Assembly: GCA_964352475.1 (NCBI GenBank)
Contig: CAYGSL010000015.1
Span: forward strand, 1 to 64,000
Reading direction: 5' to 3'
Source of the DNA: JAUIET01 sp964352475
GTDB lineage: Bacteria > Pseudomonadota > Gammaproteobacteria > Pseudomonadales > JAUIET01
Length of the DNA stretch: 64,000 nucleotides
Under the pieces are notes generated by a model, which saw nothing but the letters and a program-made list of their open reading frames with translations, had not been told where the DNA came from and did no database searches. This document shows, in pieces, positions 27,106 through 35,384 of this stretch (positions within the stretch are counted from its first letter, which is position 1; each line of letters starts with the position of its first letter). Position numbers and translations under genes: made by a program.

Positions 27106-29790
27106 TCAAGATGCGTCCTTAAGCGATTTACTCACCACCTCAAACACATCTTTCGACAAGTCCTCACAACTCTCTATCTTCCTAAGAGCCGCAATCATCT
27201 GTTCCTGCAGCGGCAGCGTGTATTTTTTCCATTTTGACAAGGGTCCCAGCAATCGCGACGCAATTTGCGGGTTCTTTGCATTCAGCTCAATCACCTGGTC
27301 CGCCAGAAACTCATAACCCGAACCGTCCGGATTATGGAAATTAATCAAATTCTGACCGCAGAACGCACCAACCACTGCACGCACCTTATTCGGATTGCTC
27401 GCATCATACGCTTCGTGATTCAACAGCATGTCGATTGTTTTCAAGCCACCTGGCAACTGCGCACTGGCCTGAACTTGCAGCCATTGATTAACGACCAGAA
27501 CTTCGTGCTGCCAACGTTCGTAAAAATTCCTTAGTGCGCGTTGTTTCGCAGCCTGCGCTGGTTCGGCTTCACAGTTGACCAGCTCGCGCAGTGCCGTATA
27601 GGTATCAGTCATGTTATTGGCGTTTGCGAATTGCAGTTCACAACGCGCAATTTGCTCTTCGCTACCGAGTAGCATGAGATACGCCAGGCAGGTATTTCGC
27701 AGCGCCCGGCTGGCAATCTGCTCGGCTGACGCCTGGTACGGAGCCGTTACTTCATTCGCTTCATACACTCGCACCAGTTCAGGCTCAAGGCTGCGCGCAA
27801 TTTCGGTTCTTGCGTATTCCCGGCAGCGGTGAATGGCAATCACATCAACGGGTTGAATGACTTCGCCGATATAAGCTTCGCTTGGCAAACTCAGCATCAT
27901 TGCCACCATGGACTTATCCAGGGTGTCATCAGCCAGCAAGGTTCGGTAAGCATCCACCAGCTTACTGTCCATTTGCAGCGCATCACCGTTTTGATACGCC
28001 AGAACCAACCGCCTTAACTCGCGCAGTGCCAGGTTTTGACTGGCATCCCAACGCGAGAAGCCATCATCGTCGTTGCTCATTAGAAACAACAGGTCTGCGT
28101 CAGTGTAGTCAAAGCGCAATTTAACCGGTGCTGAAAAACCACGTAGCAAAGAAGGAACAGGGCGCTCGGGCAAATTCTCAAACACAAAGGTTTGACTTGG
28201 CTCTGTCACGTGCAATACACGTTCGGTATTGTCGGCCAGCTCAGCGGATATCGCCGGGTCTTCATCGCGCAGCTGCAATCGCAGTTTGCCTGCTTCACCC
28301 AGCAATGCCATTGCAAACGGAATATGAAACGGCCGCTTGTCAGTTTGCCCCGGAGTTGCCGGGCAGCTTTGTTCGATGGTCAGTTGATAATTTTTTTCAT
28401 CATCGTTCCATTCACCACTGACAGCCAACTCAGGTGTGCCCGCTTGTGAATACCAGCGTCTGAACTGGTTTAGGTCCAGACCGCTGACTTCTTCCATGGC
28501 ACACACAAAATCGTCGGTCGTTACGGCTTGTCCGTCGTGGCGTTCAAAATAGAGATCACTGCCCTGGCGGAATTGTTCGCCACCCAGCAAAGTGTGCATC
28601 ATGCGCACAACCTCGGCACCTTTTTCATACACCGTCACGGTATAAAAATTGGAAATTTCCATGTAGCTGTCTGGTCGAACCGGATGGGCCATGGGGCCCG
28701 CGTCTTCAGCAAACTGCGCGGTACGCAGCAAGGCTACATCTTCGACGCGCTTGACGGTTCTGGAGCCCATGTCTGAGGAGAACTCTGCATCACGAAAAAC
28801 GGTGAAGCCTTCTTTCAAACTGAGTTGGAACCAATCTCGGCAGGTAACCCGGTTACCCGACCAGTTGTGGAAATACTCATGCGCAACAATAGCTTCTACC
28901 CGCTGGAAACCCAGATCCGTAGTGGTCTCGGGATTGGCCAGCACGCAGGACGTATTGAAAATATTCAGGCCTTTGTTTTCCATCGCCCCCATGTTGAAAT
29001 CATCAACGGCGACAATCATGAACACGTCCAGATCGTACTCGCGCCCGAACATTTCTTCGTCCCAACGCATGGATTTTTTAAGTGAACTTAATGCATGCTC
29101 GCACTTATCCAGGTCTTTTTCTTCAACGTAGATTCTGAGTTCAATGTTGCGCCCTGAGCAGGTGATAAACTCGTCTTTGATGCAGCTCAATGAGCCCGCA
29201 ACCAGCGCAAACAGATAGGCCGGTTTTCGAAACGGGTCTTCCCAAACTGCTAAATGGCGGCCAGAGCTCAATGTCTTTTGCTCTACCGCGTTGCCATTTG
29301 AGAGCAGCACCGGGTATCGATCGGCATCGGCCTCTATTTCTGTGCGAAACAACGACATGACATCTGGTCGATCCAGATAATAGGTGATCTTTCGAAAACC
29401 TTGCGCTTCGCACTGCGTACAAAACATTCCGCGTGACTGATACAAGCCTTCTAGCGATGTATTGTCTTGCGGGCGAATGCGCGTTATGCATTCCAGCTCG
29501 AAACTATCAGGCACATTAGGCACTGTCAGCTTCTCGGGCGATAACAGGTACTCTGTGGTTTTCAGTGACTTGCCATCGATTGCCAGCGACAACAATTCAA
29601 GCTCAATACCATCAAGTTGCAACGAGGCATTTTCAGCCGCCGTCTCATGTTGATTGCGCTTAATCGTGAGATTGCTGCGCACAATAGTATGGGTGTCCCA
29701 TAACTCGAAGCGAAGCCGCGTCTCCTCAATCAGAAAAGCGGGAGGCTCGTAGTCAGCGAGATAAATTGTACGAGGTTGTCCTTCCTTCAT
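27106..29790 (-). CDS. pepN: aminopeptidase N (M1 family)
   Basis: PepN is the main cytosolic zinc aminopeptidase of gammaproteobacteria and finishes the breakdown of peptides. The zinc motif is HEYFH at residues 304-308 with the third ligand E327 in SLKEGFT. The exopeptidase motif GAMEN is at 268-272. The 894-residue length and C-terminal helical domain are normal for the E. coli-type enzyme. It is the last gene of a minus-strand operon with nadK, DUF1315 and DUF2797, starting 8 bases after the DUF2797 stop. All key residues are present. Confidence 0.95.
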   Translation of the reverse strand: MKEGQPRTIYLADYEPPAFLIEETRLRFELWDTHTIVRSNLTIKRNQHETAAENASLQLDGIELELLSLAIDGKSLKTTEYLLSPEKLTVPNVPDSFELECITRIRPQDNTSLEGLYQSRGMFCTQCEAQGFRKITYYLDRPDVMSLFRTEIEADADRYPVLLSNGNAVEQKTLSSGRHLAVWEDPFRKPAYLFALVAGSLSCIKDEFITCSGRNIELRIYVEEKDLDKCEHALSSLKKSMRWDEEMFGREYDLDVFMIVAVDDFNMGAMENKGLNIFNTSCVLANPETTTDLGFQRVEAIVAHEYFHNWSGNRVTCRDWFQLSLKEGFTVFRDAEFSSDMGSRTVKRVEDVALLRTAQFAEDAGPMAHPVRPDSYMEISNFYTVTVYEKGAEVVRMMHTLLGGEQFRQGSDLYFERHDGQAVTTDDFVCAMEEVSGLDLNQFRRWYSQAGTPELAVSGEWNDDEKNYQLTIEQSCPATPGQTDKRPFHIPFAMALLGEAGKLRLQLRDEDPAISAELADNTERVLHVTEPSQTFVFENLPERPVPSLLRGFSAPVKLRFDYTDADLLFLMSNDDDGFSRWDASQNLALRELRRLVLAYQNGDALQMDSKLVDAYRTLLADDTLDKSMVAMMLSLPSEAYIGEVIQPVDVIAIHRCREYARTEIARSLEPELVRVYEANEVTAPYQASAEQIASRALRNTCLAYLMLLGSEEQIARCELQFANANNMTDTYTALRELVNCEAEPAQAAKQRALRNFYERWQHEVLVVNQWLQVQASAQLPGGLKTIDMLLNHEAYDASNPNKVRAVVGAFCGQNLINFHNPDGSGYEFLADQVIELNAKNPQIASRLLGPLSKWKKYTLPLQEQMIAALRKIESCEDLSKDVFEVVSKSLKDAS

Positions 29791-29798
29791 AGTGCTCC

Positions 29799-30638
29799 CT
29801 AAGCCGCAGCTCGAACCGACAGCTCGTAACCTGTGTATTTACGCATATTGATCACGCCGGTATCAAAAATTAGATACTGACCCTTAATGCCCTGCAGCAG
29901 ACCACCCAGCTCAGGGGTTTTCTCCGCATTCAGAGATACAATTTTTTCCGGGTATTGCTCAACCGGGTAGTTGATATCCACACTTTCCTGCTCGCTGAGA
30001 ACTTGTATCGCCTGAAGCCCGTGAGTATTTTGCAGCTCGTTCAAGTCCGGTTGAATCTGTTCAAGCAAATCGTTGGCGAGCTGTTGCAGGTCAACCGGCT
30101 CTGGCGAGCCCTTTAACATGGTTCGCCAATTGGTTTTGTCAGCAATATGAGATTTCAGCAAAACTTCCACCAGGCCTGATTGCTGGCGGGTTTGCACTGC
30201 CAATATGGGCAAGGCCTGGCTGGCACCTTGATCAATCCAGCGCGTGGGCACTTGCGAACCCCGGGTAATACCAACCTTAGGCGCAGAAGCATTGGCCAGA
30301 TACACAATGTGCTCGATCATGCAGTTTTGCTCGCCCCACTCCGGCTCGCGACAGGTACCTGCGTGATAGTGACATTTTTCAGGGCTGATAATGCACGAGT
30401 CGCATTGGGCGAGCCGTTTCATACATGGAAAGCAGTAACCCTGATTGAAACTCTTTTTGGATTTTCGGCCGCAATGCGTACAAAAAATATTGCCATTAAA
30501 TGTTAATGTTAGTTCACTACCTATGAATTGATTCATCGGCAGTAACTCATCACCCAGTGGCAATTGATACTCTACAGGCTGTGCTAGCCTAACCTGCATT
30601 TTGCGTATCGTACCCGCCAGCAGTTCACCATCACTCAT
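29799..30638 (-). CDS. DUF2797 zinc-cysteine protein
   Basis: The 279-residue protein belongs to DUF2797, which has no proven function. Several cysteine pairs suggest metal sites: FCTHCGRKS, GYCFPCMKR, then CDSC and a later CHYHAGTC. A following segment, HIVYLANASAPKVGITRGSQVPTRW, resembles a GIY-YIG-like fold (the YLA...KVGIT pattern), which is why the family has been linked to nuclease folds; that is only structural inference. The start overlaps the end of the DUF1315 gene by 8 bases, so the two are probably coupled. Confidence 0.85.
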   Translation of the reverse strand: MSDGELLAGTIRKMQVRLAQPVEYQLPLGDELLPMNQFIGSELTLTFNGNIFCTHCGRKSKKSFNQGYCFPCMKRLAQCDSCIISPEKCHYHAGTCREPEWGEQNCMIEHIVYLANASAPKVGITRGSQVPTRWIDQGASQALPILAVQTRQQSGLVEVLLKSHIADKTNWRTMLKGSPEPVDLQQLANDLLEQIQPDLNELQNTHGLQAIQVLSEQESVDINYPVEQYPEKIVSLNAEKTPELGGLLQGIKGQYLIFDTGVINMRKYTGYELSVRAAA

Positions 30639-30906
30639 TATTTGAAAGGCTCCTGATCACCTGTATTTCTTCGTTTGCAGGCGAGGCCTGATTGTTCTTA
30701 ACCGAGCAATCTTTGCCCGGCATATATCCGCTTCGTTCCGATTCGGGTAAGTATTTTTGCTCCCAGGCAATCAGTGCCTGCATGCATAAGGCTTTTTGCT
30801 CCGAATCAAGCAAGCGGCCGTCTGGCCACTTACCCAATTCCACGGCCACCCGCAAATTCTCAACACCTTCCGCCGTCAAAGACTGCAGCATTTCCTCAAG
30901 TGTCAC
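30631..30906 (-). CDS. DUF1315 (YeaC-like) small protein
   Basis: The 91-residue protein matches the YeaC/DUF1315 family, seen in the segments LRVAVELGKWPDGRLL and QKALCMQALIAWEQKYLPE. The function is unknown. The family is often adjacent to other housekeeping genes in gammaproteobacteria, as here. It overlaps nadK by 4 bases upstream and the DUF2797 gene by 8 bases downstream, so it is embedded in a tight operon. Confidence 0.85.
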   Translation of the reverse strand: MTLEEMLQSLTAEGVENLRVAVELGKWPDGRLLDSEQKALCMQALIAWEQKYLPESERSGYMPGKDCSVKNNQASPANEEIQVIRSLSNNE

Positions 30907-31802
30907 TCAGCATCCTCGCGCGACTGGTCCAGGCGATTGCCCCAGCGTAACTTGTCGCGACACGCTGCGTAATAGCTGTGCTCAAGCGGGTGAACCAGCT
31001 TAAATCCGTGCCGGCGTTTGTGCACGTAAAGCACGTCACCTGGAGCCGCGGAAAAGTTCACTTGGCCGTCGCAGTTTAATTGCGGGTTCGTTGGATTGTT
31101 ACGACCAATTACCACCTTAATCTCACTATTGCCGTCGACTACAATCGGTCGGGTACTCAGCGTGTGCGGAAACATGGGCACCAGCACCAGCGCATCAAGC
31201 TTGGGATGCATGATTGGCCCACCACCTGACAAGGCATACGCCGTAGAGCCGGTTGGGCTAGACACGATCAAGCCATCTGCGCGCTGCGAGAAAACAAACT
31301 CATCGTCTATAAAAAGTTCATACTCAATCATGCGCGCCGATTTACCTGAATCCAGCACCACGTCATTAACGGCTTCTGATTTGCCAATCGGCTGGCCATC
31401 TCGACTGAGCACGGCTTCCAGTAAAAATCGCTTCTCCATCTGGTATTCACCGCGGAGAATCGCACCCACCTGCTCTTCAACCTGATCAGGCAAAATATCG
31501 GTGAGAAAGCCAAGTTTTCCGCGATTAACACCCAACAGCGGAATATCGTACTGGGCCAATTTTCTAGCGGCCCCCAGCAGGCTGCCATCGCCACCCACAA
31601 TAATCGCCAGATCACAGCTCTCGCCAATCATGCCAATGGTTGCCGCACGCGATTTGGAATGAGGCAAGGCCTCAGCCACGCGCTCTTCTAACTGAACTTG
31701 TACACCAGCCTCAATCAGGTAACGTTCCAGTTGCGCAATAGTGTCGCGCACCCGTTCTTCGCTGACCCGGCCAAGAATGCCGATATGGCGAAAAGTCTCC
31801 AT
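30903..31802 (-). CDS. nadK: NAD kinase
   Basis: NAD kinase makes NADP+ from NAD+ and ATP (or polyphosphate). The GGDGS motif is at residues 70-74, and the conserved NDVVLDSG and SSPTGSTAYALSGGGP segments follow, so the active site is complete. At 299 residues it has normal length. It is the first gene of the operon leading to pepN. It is divergent from the DUF1853 gene with only 38 bases between the two starts, so the promoters must overlap or lie inside the genes. Confidence 0.95.
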   Translation of the reverse strand: METFRHIGILGRVSEERVRDTIAQLERYLIEAGVQVQLEERVAEALPHSKSRAATIGMIGESCDLAIIVGGDGSLLGAARKLAQYDIPLLGVNRGKLGFLTDILPDQVEEQVGAILRGEYQMEKRFLLEAVLSRDGQPIGKSEAVNDVVLDSGKSARMIEYELFIDDEFVFSQRADGLIVSSPTGSTAYALSGGGPIMHPKLDALVLVPMFPHTLSTRPIVVDGNSEIKVVIGRNNPTNPQLNCDGQVNFSAAPGDVLYVHKRRHGFKLVHPLEHSYYAACRDKLRWGNRLDQSREDAE

Positions 31803-31840
31803 CGAGCTACCCCATTCAATAAAGGCAGTATTATAGACAC

Positions 31841-32788
31841 ATGCAGGTACTAACGACAGACGAAGCCGCGATACAGCAACTCACTCACCCGCTGGTCAGA
31901 GATTTGGCCTGGGCCTGTTTTAGTCAGGCGCTACTGGTGCATACAGAATCTGTCGACTCTAAGCCAACTGATAACGACCCTCAGGCGATGTTTGCCATGA
32001 CCCCGCAGCGTTTGCAAACTCTGCAAAACCTGGACTCGGCACCACAGGCATTAGAAGAATTTCTCAGCCAAAAAACGGGTCGCAGACGCCTGGGCATCTA
32101 CTTTGAGCATTTGATTGAGTTTTTCTTGCGTAACGACCCCGGCACAGAATTGATGGTTCGCAATCTGGCCGTGCGTGATGAAACCAGAACCTTGGGGGAA
32201 TTCGATTTTATCTATGTGGACCACGCCTGTGGCGGCGAGGTTGTTCATCTGGAGATTGCATTAAAATTCTATATGGGTCTGCCAGCCTCAATGAGCCCCA
32301 ACCCCGCCCGACGCTGGTTAGGCCCAGGCTCGCATGATGCATTGGAAGACAAGATCGATAAAATGCTCACGCACCAGAGCAAACTGGCAAACTCTAGCTA
32401 TGGTCGCAAGGCGCTTGAGAGTAATGGCTTGCCATTGCCGCACAGTCAGCGAGTGGTTATAGCCGGTGAACTATTTGAACCACTGGATACTGTGACAGCA
32501 CCCCCGGTTTGCCTTTCAGATCATCATCGTGGCGAATGGGTTCGTGTTGAGGTTTTGGAGAATCACATCAGGTCCTGGCACAAGGCGGTATTGCTGAGTA
32601 AAGCTGATTGGTTAACGCCTTTGTCTGGCGATTTTCTAAATGACAATGGTGTGCGTACCGACGTACTTAAACAGCAAATACGGAAGCACTTTTCGGAAAG
32701 CCAATTTCCGGTGATGATTGAAGGGATTGATAAGAACAATCAGTCGCTAAAACGCACATTTGTTGTGCCGGCAAGTTGGCCAGGTTAG
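31841..32788 (+). CDS. DUF1853 family protein
   Basis: The 315-residue protein matches DUF1853: an N-terminal TPHRLVRDLAW-like segment (LTHPLVRDLAWACFS), the central FEHLIEFFL and LGEFDFIYVD, then FYMGLPAS and WLGPGSHDALEDKIDKML. The E-x-D pattern around GEFDFIY and the later EIALKFY resemble a PD-(D/E)XK nuclease core, but no activity is known. It is divergent from nadK. After its stop come the paired repeat elements R1 and R2. Confidence 0.85.
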   Translation: MQVLTTDEAAIQQLTHPLVRDLAWACFSQALLVHTESVDSKPTDNDPQAMFAMTPQRLQTLQNLDSAPQALEEFLSQKTGRRRLGIYFEHLIEFFLRNDPGTELMVRNLAVRDETRTLGEFDFIYVDHACGGEVVHLEIALKFYMGLPASMSPNPARRWLGPGSHDALEDKIDKMLTHQSKLANSSYGRKALESNGLPLPHSQRVVIAGELFEPLDTVTAPPVCLSDHHRGEWVRVEVLENHIRSWHKAVLLSKADWLTPLSGDFLNDNGVRTDVLKQQIRKHFSESQFPVMIEGIDKNNQSLKRTFVVPASWPG

Positions 32789-32823
32789 CTAGAGTGAGGC
32801 TTCGGATGTGCGTCGAGACCGGC

Positions 32824-32929
32824 GCTGGGGCGATTATTGGTGAGTGAGACACGCCGTAAATACGTCCCTGTAGGCTTGTGTTCGGGGTCCCTCCCTCACA
32901 CAGTCTCACTCACCAATAATCGCCCCAGC
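32824..32929 (-). repeat. R1: 52-nt core in a perfect 27-bp locus-specific inverted repeat
   Basis: The arms at 32824-32850 and 32903-32929 are exact reverse complements over 27 bases. The core at 32851-32902 is 52 bases long. On the strand reading AGGGAC (minus) it has a hairpin of two 10-base sides with loop AGGGAC, in which two adjacent G-A/A-G pairs interrupt the stem. It also has a short second hairpin, stem UAC/GUA with loop AGGGAC, where the other copies have stem CCC/GGG with loop AUGGAU. R1 lies just after the DUF1853 stop and forms an inverted pair with R2. Confidence 0.9.
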
Positions 32930-33012
32930 ACCTCAGTGCAAATGGCAAAATAGGCGTTGGAAATAGGAATTAAAAGGTAGTAGTTGGTGGCTACTCTCGA
33001 TTATGGCACGTA

Positions 33013-33124
33013 GGTGTTGAGCTGAGTATCGGCTAGCAAGACTGTGTGAGGGAGGGACCCCGAACACAAGCCCCCATGGATGGGTTCACGGCGTGTCTTG
33101 CTAGTCGATACTCAGTTCAACGCC
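33013..33124 (+). repeat. R2: 52-nt core in a 30-bp locus-specific inverted repeat
   Basis: The arms at 33013-33042 and 33095-33124 pair at all 30 positions, 27 by Watson-Crick and 3 by G-T (33015/33122, 33021/33116, 33032/33105). All three are G-T on the plus strand. The core at 33043-33094 is again 52 bases, reading AGGGAC on the plus strand, so it is inverted relative to R1. Its first hairpin has the same sequence as in R1, and its second is the common CCC/GGG form. R1 and R2 are 83 bases apart between convergent genes. Confidence 0.9.
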
Positions 33125-33166
33125 GGTCTATCAGATTAAAAACGCACTAAGAACTAACAACAGCAG

Positions 33167-34321
33167 CTAAAAACACAACCGCAAATGCTTCTCTCTAGCC
33201 TCCGCAGAATACCGCTTAAAGCCACCCGACAAAGCACATACGTCGAAACCAAGACTCTGCAGAAAATACGCTGCAGCCTGACTGCGACGACCCGAATTAC
33301 AGTAAGTGACGTACTGCTTACTCTTATCCAGCACACGCGTTTTGAGTTGCAGAATTTCCAGAGGAAGGTGCAGAGCACTGTTGCAATGCCCCGCTTCAAA
33401 TTCTTCCTGGGTACGCACATCAATCCACTGAGCACCGCCACTCAGCGCATCACTGGCCGCCGATAAATTAAGGTTTACCACTTTAGGCTCGCGCAGCAGA
33501 AGATAAAAATCCTGCTTGCCCAGGCGCATCAAACTGCCATCGGTATTCATGCGAATGGTCGCGTTACGAAGTGCGTTATTAATCAAGGCGTCTTCACCGA
33601 AACAGCGTCCGGGCCCTAATCGTGCGACGCAGTTTTGTTTGGAACGTTCGTCTTTCGCGCGATACACATCGGCCTCGCCACTTTTAATCACATAACAGCA
33701 GTCGCCAATCTCACCCTGGCGCAGTATGACGTCGCCCGCTTTCACTTGAACTTCGTTAAAGCGATGCAGAATTTGCGCAATGTTGATAGGTGGTACTTTA
33801 TAAAAGAGGTTTGAACGCAGCAAGGTGGTCATCCACGCTACATCAGAATCCAGCTCTCTGCGCGAGGATATATCCAACAGTATGTAGCTAACGATTTGTT
33901 CCCAAGCCACTATACCGTCAAGCTGATCCGAATCGAAGCGCAACAGGCTGCAGTCTGTGAGTGCAACCGCATTGTTGGATCTTGGCTGCGAATGTGCCAC
34001 CGGATAGGTACACATCATACTTTCCGCTGACAGCACTTCACTACGGCCAGCTGCATCACAAAGCTGCAGCTCACCGTGCAGCAAATATATGTGCTTGTTG
34101 TCGCTCTCGCCGGCTTCAAACAGGGTTTGCCCGGCGCACAGGTATTCCACCTCTACATCTCTGAGCAGGCTTTCCAGGTGGTCGTCACTGAGCTTGTTGA
34201 GAGGCACGAAAGACTGCAGCAACTCAAGCTCAATGCCATTCATATTGGCTGACGCCACTGTGTCAGTAGCGGTCGGGTCGAACAGTGTTGAATGCGCGGC
34301 ATGCCGAGCGGGATTGGACAT
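33167..34321 (-). CDS. cyclic-nucleotide-binding domain protein fused to a C-terminal rhodanese
   Basis: The 384-residue protein has two cNMP-binding-like regions: about residues 18-130 (FVPLNKLSDDHLESLLRDVE) and a better one at about 155-270 (VKAGDVILRQGEIGDCCYVI, then GRCFGEDALINNALRNATI). A rhodanese domain follows at about 285-384. It has WIDVRTQEEFEAGHCNSALHLP and the active loop CNSGRRS, whose cysteine is intact. This suggests sulfur transfer or redox sensing controlled by a bound nucleotide. The actual ligand is unknown, since key phosphate-binding residues cannot be judged by eye. The frame begins at TTG 34333; ATG at 34321 is the better start. The stop is about 40 bases from R2. Confidence 0.85.
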   Translation of the reverse strand: MSNPARHAAHSTLFDPTATDTVASANMNGIELELLQSFVPLNKLSDDHLESLLRDVEVEYLCAGQTLFEAGESDNKHIYLLHGELQLCDAAGRSEVLSAESMMCTYPVAHSQPRSNNAVALTDCSLLRFDSDQLDGIVAWEQIVSYILLDISSRRELDSDVAWMTTLLRSNLFYKVPPINIAQILHRFNEVQVKAGDVILRQGEIGDCCYVIKSGEADVYRAKDERSKQNCVARLGPGRCFGEDALINNALRNATIRMNTDGSLMRLGKQDFYLLLREPKVVNLNLSAASDALSGGAQWIDVRTQEEFEAGHCNSALHLPLEILQLKTRVLDKSKQYVTYCNSGRRSQAAAYFLQSLGFDVCALSGGFKRYSAEAREKHLRLCF

Positions 34322-34400
34322 ATTGTTGATCAAAAAACAGGCTATCGTACAAAGTTCAGACTAGTTCAAGATCTGTTCTCTGTCGCCTAAACACCGCCGT

Positions 34401-35384
34401 TTACTGTGCTGTAGCACGCATTTTGGCCATTTTTGCCTCCATGGCCCGCCGCCCCTGCAGACCACCGGTGTGAATGGCTAATACGGATTTGGGCAGCGGC
34501 TCAGCAGCCTGTCGCAGCTCTGAGATTAAGCCAATCATCATCTTGGCGGTGTACACCGGGTCTAGCGGCACGCCGGTGCTCATTTCGAATCGGTCAATAA
34601 AATTCACCAGTTCCTTATTGATTCGGGCATAACCCCCGAAGTGGTAATTGCTGTTCACCGCCCAGCTACAGTACCCAGACTGGTTTTCCAGCAGCCCGGC
34701 GGCCGCTCGCTGCACGCTACCCTGGTCTTTTAACACAGAAAAACCTTTCAGATGCACATCGCCTCGTAAGCCACAGGCCAGTCCTGCGAGTGTGGCACCC
34801 GTGCCACATGCCACAGTCACCCAACCATATTGGCAGCCTTTAGACGACGGCGACAAGTGCTCCCCTATTCGGGCCACAGAGGCTAAGACCTGTTGCGAAT
34901 AACCACCCTCAGGAATAACAATAGCGGCATGCTTGAGAGCAAGCTCCTCTCGCCATTGCGGGTCGTAACGCCGGGCGTATTCATCTTTGCCGATAAACTT
35001 AAGTTGCATGCCCATTCCACGCGCATCTTGTAGCGTGGGACTCAGGCTTTGCTCTATCCAGGCGCCACCGCGTACATAGCCGATAGTGCGAATCGAATAT
35101 CGTTTGCCAGCGGCGGCAAGTGCGTACAAATGATTGGAGTGCGGTCCGCCAAAGCTCAGCAGGCAATCTGTGTTTTCCCGAGCAGCTTGCTGCAGCCAGG
35201 GCATTAGCTTGAACCATTTATTGCCACCCAGACAGTCGTCAATCGTGTCCAGGCGAAGTATGTCCACGCAGGTTTCAATGTCTGGCGCAATCGTGGATAA
35301 ATCCAGGCGCTGCGGCGACGGTAGCTGAGGCTCAGGCGCCTCGCTGCAAAGGAATGGGCTGGCGTTGCTGCTCTTGCTTGTCAT
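34401..35384 (-). CDS. PLP-dependent D-cysteine desulfhydrase / ACC deaminase-like enzyme
   Basis: These fold-type II PLP enzymes deaminate D-cysteine or 1-aminocyclopropane-1-carboxylate. The PLP lysine is in LGGNKWFKL, and the phosphate-binding GPHSNH and TVACGTGATLAG segments are present. Length is about 327 residues from ATG 35384, which has AGG 9 bases upstream; the earlier TTG at 35408 is less likely. The start lies 53 bases inside the previous minus-strand gene. Members of this family are often misnamed ACC deaminase; a D-cysteine desulfhydrase or a broad D-amino-acid role is at least as likely. Confidence 0.8.
   Translation of the reverse strand: MTSKSSNASPFLCSEAPEPQLPSPQRLDLSTIAPDIETCVDILRLDTIDDCLGGNKWFKLMPWLQQAARENTDCLLSFGGPHSNHLYALAAAGKRYSIRTIGYVRGGAWIEQSLSPTLQDARGMGMQLKFIGKDEYARRYDPQWREELALKHAAIVIPEGGYSQQVLASVARIGEHLSPSSKGCQYGWVTVACGTGATLAGLACGLRGDVHLKGFSVLKDQGSVQRAAAGLLENQSGYCSWAVNSNYHFGGYARINKELVNFIDRFEMSTGVPLDPVYTAKMMIGLISELRQAAEPLPKSVLAIHTGGLQGRRAMEAKMAKMRATAQ

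Noticed and set aside
32824..33124. CRISPR array
   Set aside because: The repeats are inverted pairs with structured cores, not direct repeats with regular spacers, and no cas genes are near.
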